The notes beneath the pieces were generated by a model. It saw only the letters and a list, made by a program, of their open reading frames with translations, had not been told where the DNA came from and did not search any database. Both the position numbers and the translations under genes were made by a program. From an uncultured Acetatifactor sp. (GTDB lineage: Bacteria; Bacillota; Clostridia; Lachnospirales; Lachnospiraceae), in assembly GCA_934402375.1 (NCBI GenBank), contig CAKRUB010000015.1, positions 1 through 60,752 of the forward strand: a DNA stretch of 60,752 nt, in the 5' to 3' direction. Numbering within the stretch: position 1 is the stretch's first letter; the number at the start of each line of letters is the position of its first letter. This document shows positions 52,662 through 60,752 of the stretch, piece by piece.

Positions 52662-54455
52662 TTACGCATGGGAAAATACCGGAAACAGCAGCTTCTGCTC
52701 CGCAAAATCCTTCATGCCGTCTCCCATATAGTAGAGCACATAATCTTCCCCTCCGTCGTAGGGAGTTACTGTAAACCCATCCTTTTCATCCCCGCAGGGC
52801 GTGAATCCCAGCAGAACCTCGTCAAACGCAAAAGGCACCCTGCATAGCACTTCCTTTACGCCGACATGCTTTGCACTGATAATACTCTGCAGCCGCAGCT
52901 TGGTCTCCTCAAGCTCCATGACAGCAAAGCTGTCCAGCTCCGCGCAGTAATACACGTCTTCCATTCCTGCCGTGTAAAAGGTCTGAAGTCCGAAGCGGTT
53001 CGTCTGATCCAATGCTGCGTTGACCGCCGCTGTGCGAAGCAGTTCCAGATACTTGTCTTTCAATGCACGGTCCTGCCCGTCCACGGGCTGGAAGGTCGCC
53101 GTCTTGCTGTCGTCTGTAACCCTGCCCTCCCGCAGAAACTGCGCCGTCTGTTCCTTCGTCAGGGAACACTGACATTCCATCGTCCTCTGGAATCCGAGCT
53201 TCTCATAAAACCCGGTCGCCTCAAGATTTGCGAACAGATAGATTGCATCTGCCTGATCCTTATATTCTTCCAGCACCTTCCGCATCAGCTGCGCCGCATA
53301 GCCCTTCCGGCGATGCTCCTTTGCCGTCATAACCGTACCGATCTGAATATAATGCTTCTTCTGTCCATTCTGTTCAAAGTACATCTGATTCACAGATACA
53401 TTCGCAACCAGCTTTCCGTCCTCCTCATAGGAATACGGAATATACTCGCCTGTGTAATACCCTCCCGTGACCCAGCTCTCAAAATCAAAGTAAAAGGTCT
53501 CTCTGGTCAGAGCATTCAGTTCCCCCCTCAGAGTTGCATCGCCCATATAATCCTTGACAAATCTCATTTTCTCGTCCTTCTCCCCTGCCGGAAGCCTTTT
53601 CGCCTCACGCTCCGCTTTCCTGCGGCTTTTTTCCTCTTCCTTCTGCTGCCGCTGCTCCTCTTCCTGTTCCTGCTTCAGGCGCTTCTTTTCCTGCTTTTCC
53701 AGTGTCTTTTCCCGCTGCCGTACCTGCTTCGCTGCCGCCTTCTCAATCTCTGTAATATAACGGTCTGCTTTCCTGCAATTTTTTCTGTCAGCCCGATAGG
53801 GATCATATAGAAAATAGGAAACTGCACCGAGCATCAGTATGACAACACCTGCCACGGTACACACATTCACCAGAAAATCGTATTCCTGATATCCAATCTC
53901 ATAGCATGTAAAGATGGCAAGCATGATCGGAAACAGCAAAATGTACAGCCCCTTCGTCAGAACGTTGAGCAATGCGACCTGCTTTCTGCCATTGGAGAGC
54001 AGCGCTCCCTCTATCGCGGTATACAGTGCCATAAAAAGACTGATATTCGAGCCGAAACCGTGAAGCACTCCGCAGATTGCGAACAGCACCAGCGACAGGA
54101 AGAACATCGCGAAGGCAATTCCCTGATACAATGCATTCTTATATTCCTGCATGCCCTCCAGCTTGTCCTCGCTGATTCCGTGCATCCTGTACACATCCCC
54201 GCGGATGCGCTGCTCCAGCTGCTCATTGTACTGGCGCTCTTCTCTCGTTTCCCGAAGGGAATCCTCCACAGATAAGCTCATTCGGTCTATGTATTCCTGT
54301 TCCTGACGGACACGTTTTCCCCGCTGCTTTTCCAGCTCACTTTGCCGCTCAGCTTCGTTCTGCAGTTTCATGACCTTTCCCGCGCGGGGCGTTGCAGCAC
54401 TGTCACCAGCACTACCCTGCTCCACGACTTCAATCTTATTCTCTGCGTCTTCCAT
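52662..54455 (-). CDS. Membrane-anchored GNAT acetyltransferase
   Basis: 597-aa fusion. Residues ~1-105: charged coiled coil. About 110-225: four membrane helices. About 240-295: lysine/glutamate coiled coil. About 295-435: GNAT acetyltransferase domain with IQIGTVMTAKEHRRKGYAAQLMRKVLEEY (acetyl-CoA loop RRKGYA) and ATGFYEKLGFQRT. The remaining ~160 residues form an extra domain. The start at 54455 is used because GAGG lies 7 nt upstream. An AAA ATPase gene ends 15 bp upstream. Substrate unknown; the anchored acetyltransferase fusion is not a family I recognise. Confidence 0.75.
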   Translation of the reverse strand: MEDAENKIEVVEQGSAGDSAATPRAGKVMKLQNEAERQSELEKQRGKRVRQEQEYIDRMSLSVEDSLRETREERQYNEQLEQRIRGDVYRMHGISEDKLEGMQEYKNALYQGIAFAMFFLSLVLFAICGVLHGFGSNISLFMALYTAIEGALLSNGRKQVALLNVLTKGLYILLFPIMLAIFTCYEIGYQEYDFLVNVCTVAGVVILMLGAVSYFLYDPYRADRKNCRKADRYITEIEKAAAKQVRQREKTLEKQEKKRLKQEQEEEQRQQKEEEKSRRKAEREAKRLPAGEKDEKMRFVKDYMGDATLRGELNALTRETFYFDFESWVTGGYYTGEYIPYSYEEDGKLVANVSVNQMYFEQNGQKKHYIQIGTVMTAKEHRRKGYAAQLMRKVLEEYKDQADAIYLFANLEATGFYEKLGFQRTMECQCSLTKEQTAQFLREGRVTDDSKTATFQPVDGQDRALKDKYLELLRTAAVNAALDQTNRFGLQTFYTAGMEDVYYCAELDSFAVMELEETKLRLQSIISAKHVGVKEVLCRVPFAFDEVLLGFTPCGDEKDGFTVTPYDGGEDYVLYYMGDGMKDFAEQKLLFPVFSHA

Positions 54456-54470
54456 CTTCATTCCTCTTTT

Positions 54471-55742
54471 CTAATCCCGCATAAAAAGCTCCCGATGCGC
54501 ATCAAAAAACTCAAAGTACAGCTTCGTGTTCTCCAACTCCCACCAATTCCGAACCGCCGCCGGGCAAGCATCCAGATCATAGACCCTCGCCCCCTTCATC
54601 GCCAACAGAAACGGCGAATGCGTTGCAATAATAAACTGGCATTCCTCGACATATGCCTTCTGTTCCAGAATTTTCACCAGTTCCAGCTGGAGCCTCGGTG
54701 ACAGGCTGTTCTCCGGCTCATCCAGACAGTACAGGGTGCGATCCCTGAACTTAGACTGAAAATAGAGCAATGCCGTCTCCCCATTGCTGTTCCCCGCCAT
54801 CTCCGTTCCCGCAAAGCGATTGATAAACTGCCGTCTGGACTGCGTCTTTCTCCTCGCCTGCACCTGCATCCGCAGCTCCTCCATGTCGTCCATGCTGTTT
54901 ACCTTAACCATGCCCAGCATAAACTTCAGCCTTGTATACTCTTCCTTTGCTGCAGCCCGGTTTTCACTGATTTCGTCGTTATTCGTCCGCATTGTCAGCA
55001 TATAGTCAAAGACATCATCGCTGGTAATGATCCTGCTGCCATTGGGAATGCGCAGCGGGTCTCCCTCCTCGTCGCTTCCCAAGAATGCCTGACATGCCTC
55101 CATATACCGTGCAAAGGTCTCGCCTGTGTTGTACGGTGCGATCCGCTTTAGCTGCAGCTTATTCGCTATGAGATTCAGCAAGGTGCTCTTTCCGGAACCG
55201 TTGCCTCCATAAAATATTGTCACAGTGGAGAAATCGATCTGTGTCAGCTTTTTCCGGGGAAATATGCCGCAGGGATAGGGATTGTCCACATAGGCAAACC
55301 GTCCGCCGTTTTCCATGCCCTGCTCCTGTAAAATACTCTCCTCCTGCGCGGCGTCCGGAATAAGAAAATTCGTCAGATAGAGATTTAACCCGACGGAGCA
55401 GCCTTTCGGTTCCTGTTCAGATTTCCACAACGCTTTCTGTTCTGCCCCGGGTATTGAATCACTTTCCTCCTCATCCTCCTGTATCTGGCTTTCTCCATAT
55501 TCCATATAAGGGCGATCCGCATATAACATCTGAAGTACCATGCCCTGTCTGGAAAGAATCTCCTCCTTATCACTGCTGGTCTTCAGAACAGACAGCATTT
55601 CTCCTGCATATTCCTCCTGCAATCTTTCATTCATGGACGCCACCGGCTTTAAAACGGCCTCCACAGCTGCATTGTCAAGCATCCCATCCTTCCTGAATTT
55701 CTGCAGCAGTCTCACGAGTCGATGTAAGTTCTCTATCTCCAT
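54471..55742 (-). CDS. AAA ATPase (SMC/OLD-like)
   Basis: 423-aa ATPase. Residues 1-160 are a helical/acidic N-terminal part; Walker A FYGGNGSGKST (179-187), a helical insertion, Walker B TLYCLDEPENSLSP, and H-loop IIATHSPFLLAM, typical of the AAA_21-like ABC-ATPase group that includes overcoming-lysogeny-type proteins but with no nuclease domain seen. Start ATG 55742 has GAGG 6 nt before it. It is followed within 15 bp by the membrane acetyltransferase, so the two probably work together. Confidence 0.8.
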   Translation of the reverse strand: MEIENLHRLVRLLQKFRKDGMLDNAAVEAVLKPVASMNERLQEEYAGEMLSVLKTSSDKEEILSRQGMVLQMLYADRPYMEYGESQIQEDEEESDSIPGAEQKALWKSEQEPKGCSVGLNLYLTNFLIPDAAQEESILQEQGMENGGRFAYVDNPYPCGIFPRKKLTQIDFSTVTIFYGGNGSGKSTLLNLIANKLQLKRIAPYNTGETFARYMEACQAFLGSDEEGDPLRIPNGSRIITSDDVFDYMLTMRTNNDEISENRAAAKEEYTRLKFMLGMVKVNSMDDMEELRMQVQARRKTQSRRQFINRFAGTEMAGNSNGETALLYFQSKFRDRTLYCLDEPENSLSPRLQLELVKILEQKAYVEECQFIIATHSPFLLAMKGARVYDLDACPAAVRNWWELENTKLYFEFFDAHRELFMRD

Positions 55743-55868
55743 CTCAGACCTCATTTCCGGATAAATACAACTCATATTGTCATATATAAATCAGCTGTTA
55801 CTCATACTTAATATAACAAATTCTCCTGCAATCTTCAAATACATTTTATACATGATCCACTGTATCTG

Positions 55869-56495
55869 TCAGTCCCTCGGAAAACTTACCACAAAGGCTT
55901 CCCTATATTTTCCCCAGACCGTTAAATACTCTTCCTCTGTGATTTCTCTCATATCGCCGTTCTCTTCCATATAACAGGACATATTCGCGTCGTCATCGTA
56001 TTCCTCATAAATGCTTTCCACTATCTTCATATCGCCGTCCTGCCAATCGATTTCATAGCGATGCATGCCATGCCTTCCCGCCTCATAGATACCTGTTTTA
56101 TCATATGTGATGGGATAGGCAGTTCCCGAAGTGGCGACCTGCCCGATCTGTTTTATCATCCCATCAATCGGATAATACACATCACACTGCATCGTTGCCC
56201 GATCTCCCGAAATGTCATCGAAGGTCATATCTTCCGACGTGACAAGCAGCACCGGAAGCGGCGCATTTGTCTCTATAATTGCAAACAGCTCATTCTCCTT
56301 CAAATTTCTGATTGCTTCACCGTAAACATCCACATACTCACTGCTTGTAGCCCCACCCGCAGCTGCTATATTTTCCTGATATTCTCTTGAAGGCTTTGTC
56401 AGAATGCAGACAGCAACAATGATGCAGACTAGCACCAGAACCAGCCAGCCGACGGCAATACTCCGCTTCGAAATTCTTAAGGAATTCTCTTTCAT
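55869..56495 (-). CDS. Signal-anchored protein of unknown function
   Basis: 208-aa protein with one N-terminal membrane helix (GWLVLVLVCIIVAVCILT, ~17-35) and an extracytoplasmic domain of about 170 residues. No family recognised. It overlaps the end of the BlaI-type gene by a few bases (start ATG 56495), so it is co-expressed with the repressor. In BlaI-type modules this place is usually held by a BlaR1-like peptidase; no such motif (HExxH) is present here. Confidence 0.7.
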   Translation of the reverse strand: MKENSLRISKRSIAVGWLVLVLVCIIVAVCILTKPSREYQENIAAAGGATSSEYVDVYGEAIRNLKENELFAIIETNAPLPVLLVTSEDMTFDDISGDRATMQCDVYYPIDGMIKQIGQVATSGTAYPITYDKTGIYEAGRHGMHRYEIDWQDGDMKIVESIYEEYDDDANMSCYMEENGDMREITEEEYLTVWGKYREAFVVSFPRD

Positions 56496-56497
56496 AC

Positions 56498-56857
56498 TCA
56501 ATGTTCCTCCGCCTGGTCAATCATCCTGCGAATTTCCTCCGCCTCCGCCTGCGTCAGCTTCCTATTCTGCGTGAACGCTGCGATAAACGCTGGAAGGGAA
56601 CCCGCAAAAGTGTCCTCCACATACTGTCTGCTCTGTCTGGAATAGAATTCTTCCCTCGAGATGACGGCTGTAACCAACCCGTTTTCATTCCGAAACAGTC
56701 CCTTATCGATCAGCCTTCTCAGCACATTATGGGCAGTAGTACGCTTCCAGTTAAATTCCGCCGCAGTCATTTTTACCAGTTCTGAGGATGTCACCGGTTC
56801 ATGTTTCCATATCATGTCTGCATATCTTGCCTCGATCACACCTAATTGAATTTCCAT
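56498..56857 (-). CDS. BlaI/MecI-type transcriptional repressor
   Basis: 119-aa winged-helix protein. MEIQLGVIEARYADMIWKHEPVTSSELVKM, then TAHNVLRRLIDKGLFRNENGLVTAVISREEFYSRQSRQYVEDTF, and a C-terminal dimer helix region, all as in BlaI/MecI/CopY. Start ATG 56857 with GAGG 6 nt upstream; longer in-frame starts are in the repeated hairpin cassette. It should repress its own promoter (perfect operator at 56955-56997) and the next gene. No BlaR1 sensor follows. Confidence 0.88.
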   Translation of the reverse strand: MEIQLGVIEARYADMIWKHEPVTSSELVKMTAAEFNWKRTTAHNVLRRLIDKGLFRNENGLVTAVISREEFYSRQSRQYVEDTFAGSLPAFIAAFTQNRKLTQAEAEEIRRMIDQAEEH

Positions 56858-56871
56858 ACTTAGCCTCATTT

Positions 56872-56944
56872 CTGCGCACACTCTTTGCGCATAGCAAGTT
56901 TGTGTCAAGTGCGCGCAGACACAAATCTCGTGATTGAAAAATTT
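56872..56944 (-). repeat. TGCGCA hairpin / ribosome-site cassette, copy 2
   Basis: Minus strand AATTTTTCAATC, a 40-nt insertion with its own TTTGTGTC/GACACAAA hairpin, then TGCGCAAAGAGTGTGCGCAG and AAATGAGG, the ribosome site of the BlaI-type gene. The flanks equal copy 1 before sufD. Confidence 0.7.
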
Positions 56945-56954
56945 TTGCGCAAAA

Positions 56955-57008
56955 GACCACAAACAGTAGTCTTAGTTATAATCTACTGTTTGTGGTCTCA
57001 CTTGTCAA
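56955..57008 (-). promoter_or_regulatory. BlaI-type operator and promoter
   Basis: A perfect 15-bp inverted repeat GACCACAAACAGTAG / CTACTGTTTGTGGTC with a 13-nt spacer (56955-56997). It overlaps a promoter TTGACA (57003-57008), 17 nt, TAGATT (56980-56985) on the minus strand. The half-sites contain the ACAnnAGTAG-like arms expected of BlaI/MecI boxes. Dimers bound there would block RNA polymerase. Confidence 0.8.
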
Positions 57009-57050
57009 GAAATTTCCGAAAGACTGATTAATGTCTATAAATTTTTATGT

Positions 57051-58730
57051 TTACATTTTTGCAACCTTAAATTTCTGGATCAATCCACGCAGACTCTCAG
57101 CTTCATTGCTCATTTCCTGGCTGGCAGCTGCGCATTCCTCGGATGTTGCCGAGTTCGTCTGTACAACATCATTGATCTGCCCAATACCCTGATTGATCTG
57201 ATAGATTTCTGTAGTCTGTGTCTCCAGTGTATCCGCAATGTTGGCAACTTCTTCTGTAATGTTCTTAGAGCTTTCAGCCACTTCCTCCAGCTTGGCAGCC
57301 GTCTGTCCCGCAATCACCATACCCTTTTCCACTGCTTTAACAGAAGTCTCAATCAGCAGCGAGGATTCCTTCGCAGCCTGTGCACTCTGGTCAGCCAGCA
57401 CATTTACCTGGTTCGCTACAACCGCAAAGCCTCTTCCTGCTTCGCCGGCTCTTGCCGCCTCAATCGAAGCGTTTAATGCCAACAGATTCGTCTGTGCAGC
57501 GATCTCATTAATCGTCGCAATGATCTTGTCGATCTCTTTCGATGCCACGCTGATTTCATTCATGGAATCAACCATCTCACGCATCTTACTGTTACTGTCT
57601 AAAATGGAATTGCCGAGTTCATCCACTCTTCCGCTGATCTCTTTTGCTGTCTTGGAATTCTGCGCTACCTGCTCAGACACATTTTCAACGGTCGCGGTAA
57701 GCTCTTCCACAACGGCCGCCTGATTGGTCGCTCCATCTGCAAGATCGCTTGAGCTTGATGCCACCTGCTCCGCTCCTTCAAAAACTTCATCAGACACATG
57801 CTGGATTCCCTTGACCGTGTCTGCCATGCTTTTTTCAAACGCCATGAAGGAATTTAAAATGCCAATAAAATCGCCTCTCCATTCCACCTGCGGCTGGACG
57901 TCGAAATCGCCTTCCGAGAACTGTTTCATTGCACGGTCAATGTCATCCACATAAGATCCCAGAATACGGATGGACTTACGCATACTGTGTGCCAGTCTTC
58001 CGATCTCATCCTCCGAATGGTATTCGAGCGTGCTGTGCAGATTGCCCTCCGTAAGTTCCTGTGCAACATTCTCGATCTGATGCAGGGGAACCAAAATTGT
58101 CTCCATAACTCTTTCGGCAGTTTTCCTTGCCAGAAGAACCGCTAAGATCAGACAGATGACAACAACGCCAATTCCGGCAATGGCAAGGATTACCGTAATT
58201 CTGACTGCCCGGTTACGTGCCTGATCTGTCACATCATCCAGCTTCTTACCGATCTCTACCGTCTTATCCAGTGCTGGAGTACACTCGTTAATAATTGCAG
58301 CGGTTGCCTCGTCTATCTTACCACTCTTAATCTGTTCCATAATGGAATAGCCGATATTTCCCCATTCTGTCATGGAATCTGAATATTCCTGATAAAGCTC
58401 AGCCGAAACCGTTCCTGTGCCCTTCAATGCCTTCAATTCGGTGTCAACCTCTGCGAGCTGCTCTTCTACATTCTGTTCATAGCTGTCATAGGTGGACTTG
58501 TCACTGTTCAATGCCATTTCTCTGATATTTCTGGCAGCGGAATTGACATTTAACCTGCAGATTTTCACGGCAGTATCTGCCTGCTGTACTCTTTCAACAT
58601 AATTCAACATGTTCGCAAACAGCACTCCAATGATCACCACAGAGAGCGCACCGGATATCAGCATCATCTTGATAACCTTTCTGTAGCCATAATTAATTCT
58701 TTCCTTCAAATGCATTTTTTCCAACGGCAT
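57051..58730 (-). CDS. Methyl-accepting chemotaxis protein
   Basis: 559-aa chemoreceptor. Membrane helix at ~20-42 (MMLISGALSVVIIGVLFANML), a four-helix-bundle sensor (~43-170) with extracytoplasmic ligand-binding design, second membrane helix (~172-200), HAMP, then a long cytoplasmic signalling domain with the hairpin tip INEIAAQTNLLALNASIEAARAGEAGRGFAVVANQVNVLADQSAQAAKE. Intact length. It reads into the CheA/CheW array and so steers the flagella encoded at the other end. SD GGGG; a promoter lies upstream. Confidence 0.95.
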   Translation of the reverse strand: MPLEKMHLKERINYGYRKVIKMMLISGALSVVIIGVLFANMLNYVERVQQADTAVKICRLNVNSAARNIREMALNSDKSTYDSYEQNVEEQLAEVDTELKALKGTGTVSAELYQEYSDSMTEWGNIGYSIMEQIKSGKIDEATAAIINECTPALDKTVEIGKKLDDVTDQARNRAVRITVILAIAGIGVVVICLILAVLLARKTAERVMETILVPLHQIENVAQELTEGNLHSTLEYHSEDEIGRLAHSMRKSIRILGSYVDDIDRAMKQFSEGDFDVQPQVEWRGDFIGILNSFMAFEKSMADTVKGIQHVSDEVFEGAEQVASSSSDLADGATNQAAVVEELTATVENVSEQVAQNSKTAKEISGRVDELGNSILDSNSKMREMVDSMNEISVASKEIDKIIATINEIAAQTNLLALNASIEAARAGEAGRGFAVVANQVNVLADQSAQAAKESSLLIETSVKAVEKGMVIAGQTAAKLEEVAESSKNITEEVANIADTLETQTTEIYQINQGIGQINDVVQTNSATSEECAAASQEMSNEAESLRGLIQKFKVAKM

Positions 58731-58777
58731 ATCTCATTTCCCCTTCTCTTAATTTGTAAAAATTGGTATATATTTTT

Positions 58778-58806
58778 TATATAGCAAAAAATTTTACTGC
58801 TGTCAA
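58778..58806 (-). promoter_or_regulatory. Promoter of chemoreceptor gene
   Basis: TTGACA, 17 nt, TATATA on the minus strand, about 50 nt before the start. No clear sigma-28 box is present, unlike the flagellar operons. Confidence 0.7.
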
Positions 58807-58882
58807 TCGGGTTTACATATATATTTTATAATACACAAAATGACTCGGATTTTTCAAGTTTGTAGGGTTGATTGTTTTCCTT

Positions 58883-59257
58883 TTACATTCCATTATTTTT
58901 GTACACAATTTCTATATCTCCGTCCACAAATCCCACACCTACACCGCTTCTGCCCCTCAGCGTCTCCGCATACTTTCCGTTTTCCAGATAAGACTTCAAT
59001 GCAAAAATAGAGTCTTCTAAAACACGCTCCCACCCAGACTCACTCCTCCACATCAGAGGTTCAATTCTGGTGCCAAAATCTGTGATTTCGCCACAGGACC
59101 AGTCCTCATCATCCTCATCGAAGCTTTCTGTGCCAACCAGCTCCATAGACCAGTCGCAATCTCCATCTTCATATAAATTAAAGCAGAACCCAGCCACTTC
59201 ATTCGGAATATCCTGTTTTAGAACTTCGTCTAACCAATCTTGCACGCTGTTATACAT
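58883..59257 (-). CDS. Small acidic protein of unknown function
   Basis: 124-aa, strongly acidic, no signal peptide (MYNSVQDWLDEVLKQDIPNEVAGFCFNLYEDGDCDWSMELVG...). No family recognised. Composition and size resemble immunity proteins of contact-dependent or polymorphic toxin systems, but no toxin is next to it, so this is only a guess. SD GAGGTAAG; a TATAAT box lies ~30 nt upstream of the start. Confidence 0.65.
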   Translation of the reverse strand: MYNSVQDWLDEVLKQDIPNEVAGFCFNLYEDGDCDWSMELVGTESFDEDDEDWSCGEITDFGTRIEPLMWRSESGWERVLEDSIFALKSYLENGKYAETLRGRSGVGVGFVDGDIEIVYKNNGM

Positions 59258-59665
59258 ATCTTACCTCGCTTCCCCTGTTTTACATATTATATCACACTTT
59301 TAAAGTCACTTTCCCACTTAACCTGTTACGCTCTGCGAACATTCCATAGAGCTACATCTATCAGAAATATACCATTAAGATTTCACGGAAACAATAAAAT
59401 CATATAAAACAACACTTTAATTGCTGCACTTCAATACAGGCAGCGTATCCTTAACTCGACCAGATTATTTCTATTTCCTATGTATCTCCGTTCGTCTGTA
59501 TCAGGCAGAATGTTCCACAATGTCTCTGATTTTCAGCTTGATATCTATCTTCTGGCTGTAACCTATCATTCACATATCCCACCGAACAATTCAGTTCTGC
59601 ACTCAGTCCAATGGACATGCCCTACCCCAAATGACATTTAGCATTCACCAATATCCGATGCCGTG
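59258..59665. other. Gene-free stretch, 408 bp
   Basis: AT-rich, with scattered stops in all frames. One short frame on the minus strand (about 45 codons, near 59480-59620, GGGGTAGGGC before ATG) is possible but has no recognisable homology. I see no tRNA or hairpin of note. Confidence 0.4.
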
Positions 59666-60472
59666 TTATTCAAAATATTCATCTATATAATTCCGTAAGA
59701 CTGATACATTAATCGGTGCTTCTGATGTCTCGTGCAATATTAGCAGATTCTTACCCAGCAAATACCCATTCTGTTCATAAATATCCAGTTTATTCAAACT
59801 TGAGTTATAGTAATTTGTCTTATCCATCATTCCGAAATGTTCTAACAGGTAGACCTGTCTGGTTCTTATATTCAAAATCATAAAATCAGGCCTGAATATC
59901 CTTTTCTGTTTTCCCACTGTCAATTCTACGGGATATTCATACCTATATGGAATGTTATGTGCCGCTAATTCATCTGCAATTATTTTTTCTGACTTAGAAC
60001 GAACTTTTTCACCTTTTATTGTTGTAAAATATACTTTACCTTCCTCCCATCGCTCTGACGCCTCATATTTCACTGCCGTCCACTTTTCCACGAACTCATC
60101 CAAGGGCGGTTGTATCGGAGTAACAATCTGTCTTCGACCATAGCATAAATTTTGATAGCCTTTATCCAATTCTGCATTGCAATAACGAGACACATATTTC
60201 TCAATTAATTTAAGCTTTGCCGATAAAAAGTCCTTCATTTTAAGATAATACTCTACTTGCGCTATAATTTTTATTTTCCCCAATTCTTTCTTACTAACAT
60301 ATTTGCCATCTATAAAATATTGTGCTGAATTATGTGTCTTTCCGCATTTTAATTTTACATTGTGATCCACCTCGTGATATTTCTGAATGAACTCTTCCAT
60401 CTTCTCGATTTGTTCTTCAAGCTTCTTTTTCTCACATATTAGCATTCTTTCTATATCCAATATATCCCCCAT
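59666..60472 (-). CDS. PD-(D/E)XK-like nuclease domain protein
   Basis: 268-aa protein. Residues 1-100: coiled-coil-rich; residues ~155-240: nuclease-like core SKSEKIIADELAAHNIPYRYEYPVEL (Glu162), RIFRPDFMIL (Asp196) and YLLEHFGMMD (Glu211, with His in the usual Lys position). This is a PD-(D/E)XK type arrangement with E-x-H instead of E-x-K. No motif for a partner system is seen. It lies at the window edge, next to a tandem repeat, so neighbours are unknown. Confidence 0.7.
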   Translation of the reverse strand: MGDILDIERMLICEKKKLEEQIEKMEEFIQKYHEVDHNVKLKCGKTHNSAQYFIDGKYVSKKELGKIKIIAQVEYYLKMKDFLSAKLKLIEKYVSRYCNAELDKGYQNLCYGRRQIVTPIQPPLDEFVEKWTAVKYEASERWEEGKVYFTTIKGEKVRSKSEKIIADELAAHNIPYRYEYPVELTVGKQKRIFRPDFMILNIRTRQVYLLEHFGMMDKTNYYNSSLNKLDIYEQNGYLLGKNLLILHETSEAPINVSVLRNYIDEYFE

Positions 60473-60504
60473 TTCTTCCAGACAGTTAAGACGCTCCTGT
60501 CGGC

Positions 60505-60752
60505 TCAGCGTTTTCCTTCACTAGAGCGGAAGGCTCCCGGCTGGCGGCGCTCTCTTTCCTATCTCCGCGCCGTTTTCCTTCTCTAGGCAGGAAACCTTCC
60601 GGCTGGCGACGCTCTCTTTCCTATCTCCACGCCGTTTTCCTTCTCTAGGCAGGAAACCTTACGACTGGCGGCGCTCTCTTTCCTATCTCCGCGCCGTTTT
60701 CCTTCTCTAGGCAGGAAACCTTCCGGCTGGCGACGCTCTCTTTCCTATCTCC
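60505..60752. repeat. 62-bp tandem repeat array
   Basis: Four consecutive 62-bp units: a diverged one at 60505-60566, then 60567-60628, 60629-60690 and 60691-60752, which ends at the window edge. The last three differ at few positions. Each holds TTTCCT..AGGAAA and ends with CTCTTTCCTATCTCC. There are no unique spacers, so it is not CRISPR. Confidence 0.9.

Noticed and set aside
59480..59620. ~45-codon minus-strand frame in the gene-free stretch
   Set aside because: Has a G-rich site before ATG but no recognisable homology and no conserved neighbour.
60505..60752. CRISPR array
   Set aside because: Units are adjacent 62-bp copies with no unique spacers and no cas genes nearby.

Overview
This window looks like chromosomal DNA of a motile, anaerobic, Gram-positive gut-type Firmicute, most likely a Lachnospiraceae member (Roseburia/Eubacterium/Butyrivibrio-like). 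The evidence is the gene content (late flagellar cluster with FliW/CsrA and two FlgK genes, SufCBDSU with an Rrf2 regulator, Gram-positive Pel locus, DUF3021/LytTR ABC operon), Gram-positive-style Shine-Dalgarno sites and sigma-A and sigma-28 promoters. The genus is an inference; there is no rRNA or tRNA in the window. Nearly all genes lie on the minus strand, so operons read from high to low coordinates. Layout: (1) 1-10.1 kb, late flagellar genes: flgM-flgN-flgK-flgK-flgL-fliW-csrA, then a terminator, then flaG-fliD-fliS and a FliT-like protein. Each block starts at a good sigma-28 promoter. (2) 10.1-11.8 kb, plus strand: a structured, riboswitch-like leader ending in a terminator, then an OadB-type sodium-pump subunit and a 48-residue gamma-like membrane peptide. 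(3) 11.8-16.2 kb: sbcD-sbcC nuclease. (4) 16.4-20.6 kb: an S26-like peptidase, a PqqD/HPr-kinase-like fusion, an ABC exporter and a secreted-peptide-like 126-aa protein, possibly a peptide maturation and export system of undescribed type. (5) 20.6-40.1 kb: a long polysaccharide operon. It starts with a tiny PqqD-like gene and an SDR-fused PelD that carries a c-di-GMP I-site but no GGDEF motif, continues with PelE, a DUF2194-like protein, PelF and PelG, and then a second set (DUF2304, GT4, GT2, two DUF4832/DUF4874 proteins, Stealth phosphotransferase, flippase, NTP_transf_5 protein, large membrane protein). (6) 40.2-46.2 kb: iron-sulfur operon Rrf2-sufC-sufB-sufD-sufS-sufU-rhodanese, with a consensus promoter inside the end of a DUF305 gene. 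(7) 46.8-49.5 kb: LytTR-DUF3021-ABC operon. (8) 49.6-60.8 kb: accessory region with a lipoprotein, a ParE-type toxin-antitoxin pair, a decayed nucleotidyltransferase, an MBL hydrolase, an AAA ATPase paired with a membrane-anchored acetyltransferase, a BlaI-type repressor with a perfect operator, a chemoreceptor, an orphan acidic protein, a PD-(D/E)XK-like nuclease and a 62-bp tandem repeat at the window edge. Motility and biofilm functions share the window: FliW/CsrA and FlgM control late flagellar expression, while PelD should sense c-di-GMP to switch on a Pel-like polymer. Dispersed repeats are notable: three copies of a 140-165 bp element with terminal inverted repeats, and two copies of a hairpin plus Shine-Dalgarno cassette directly in front of start codons.
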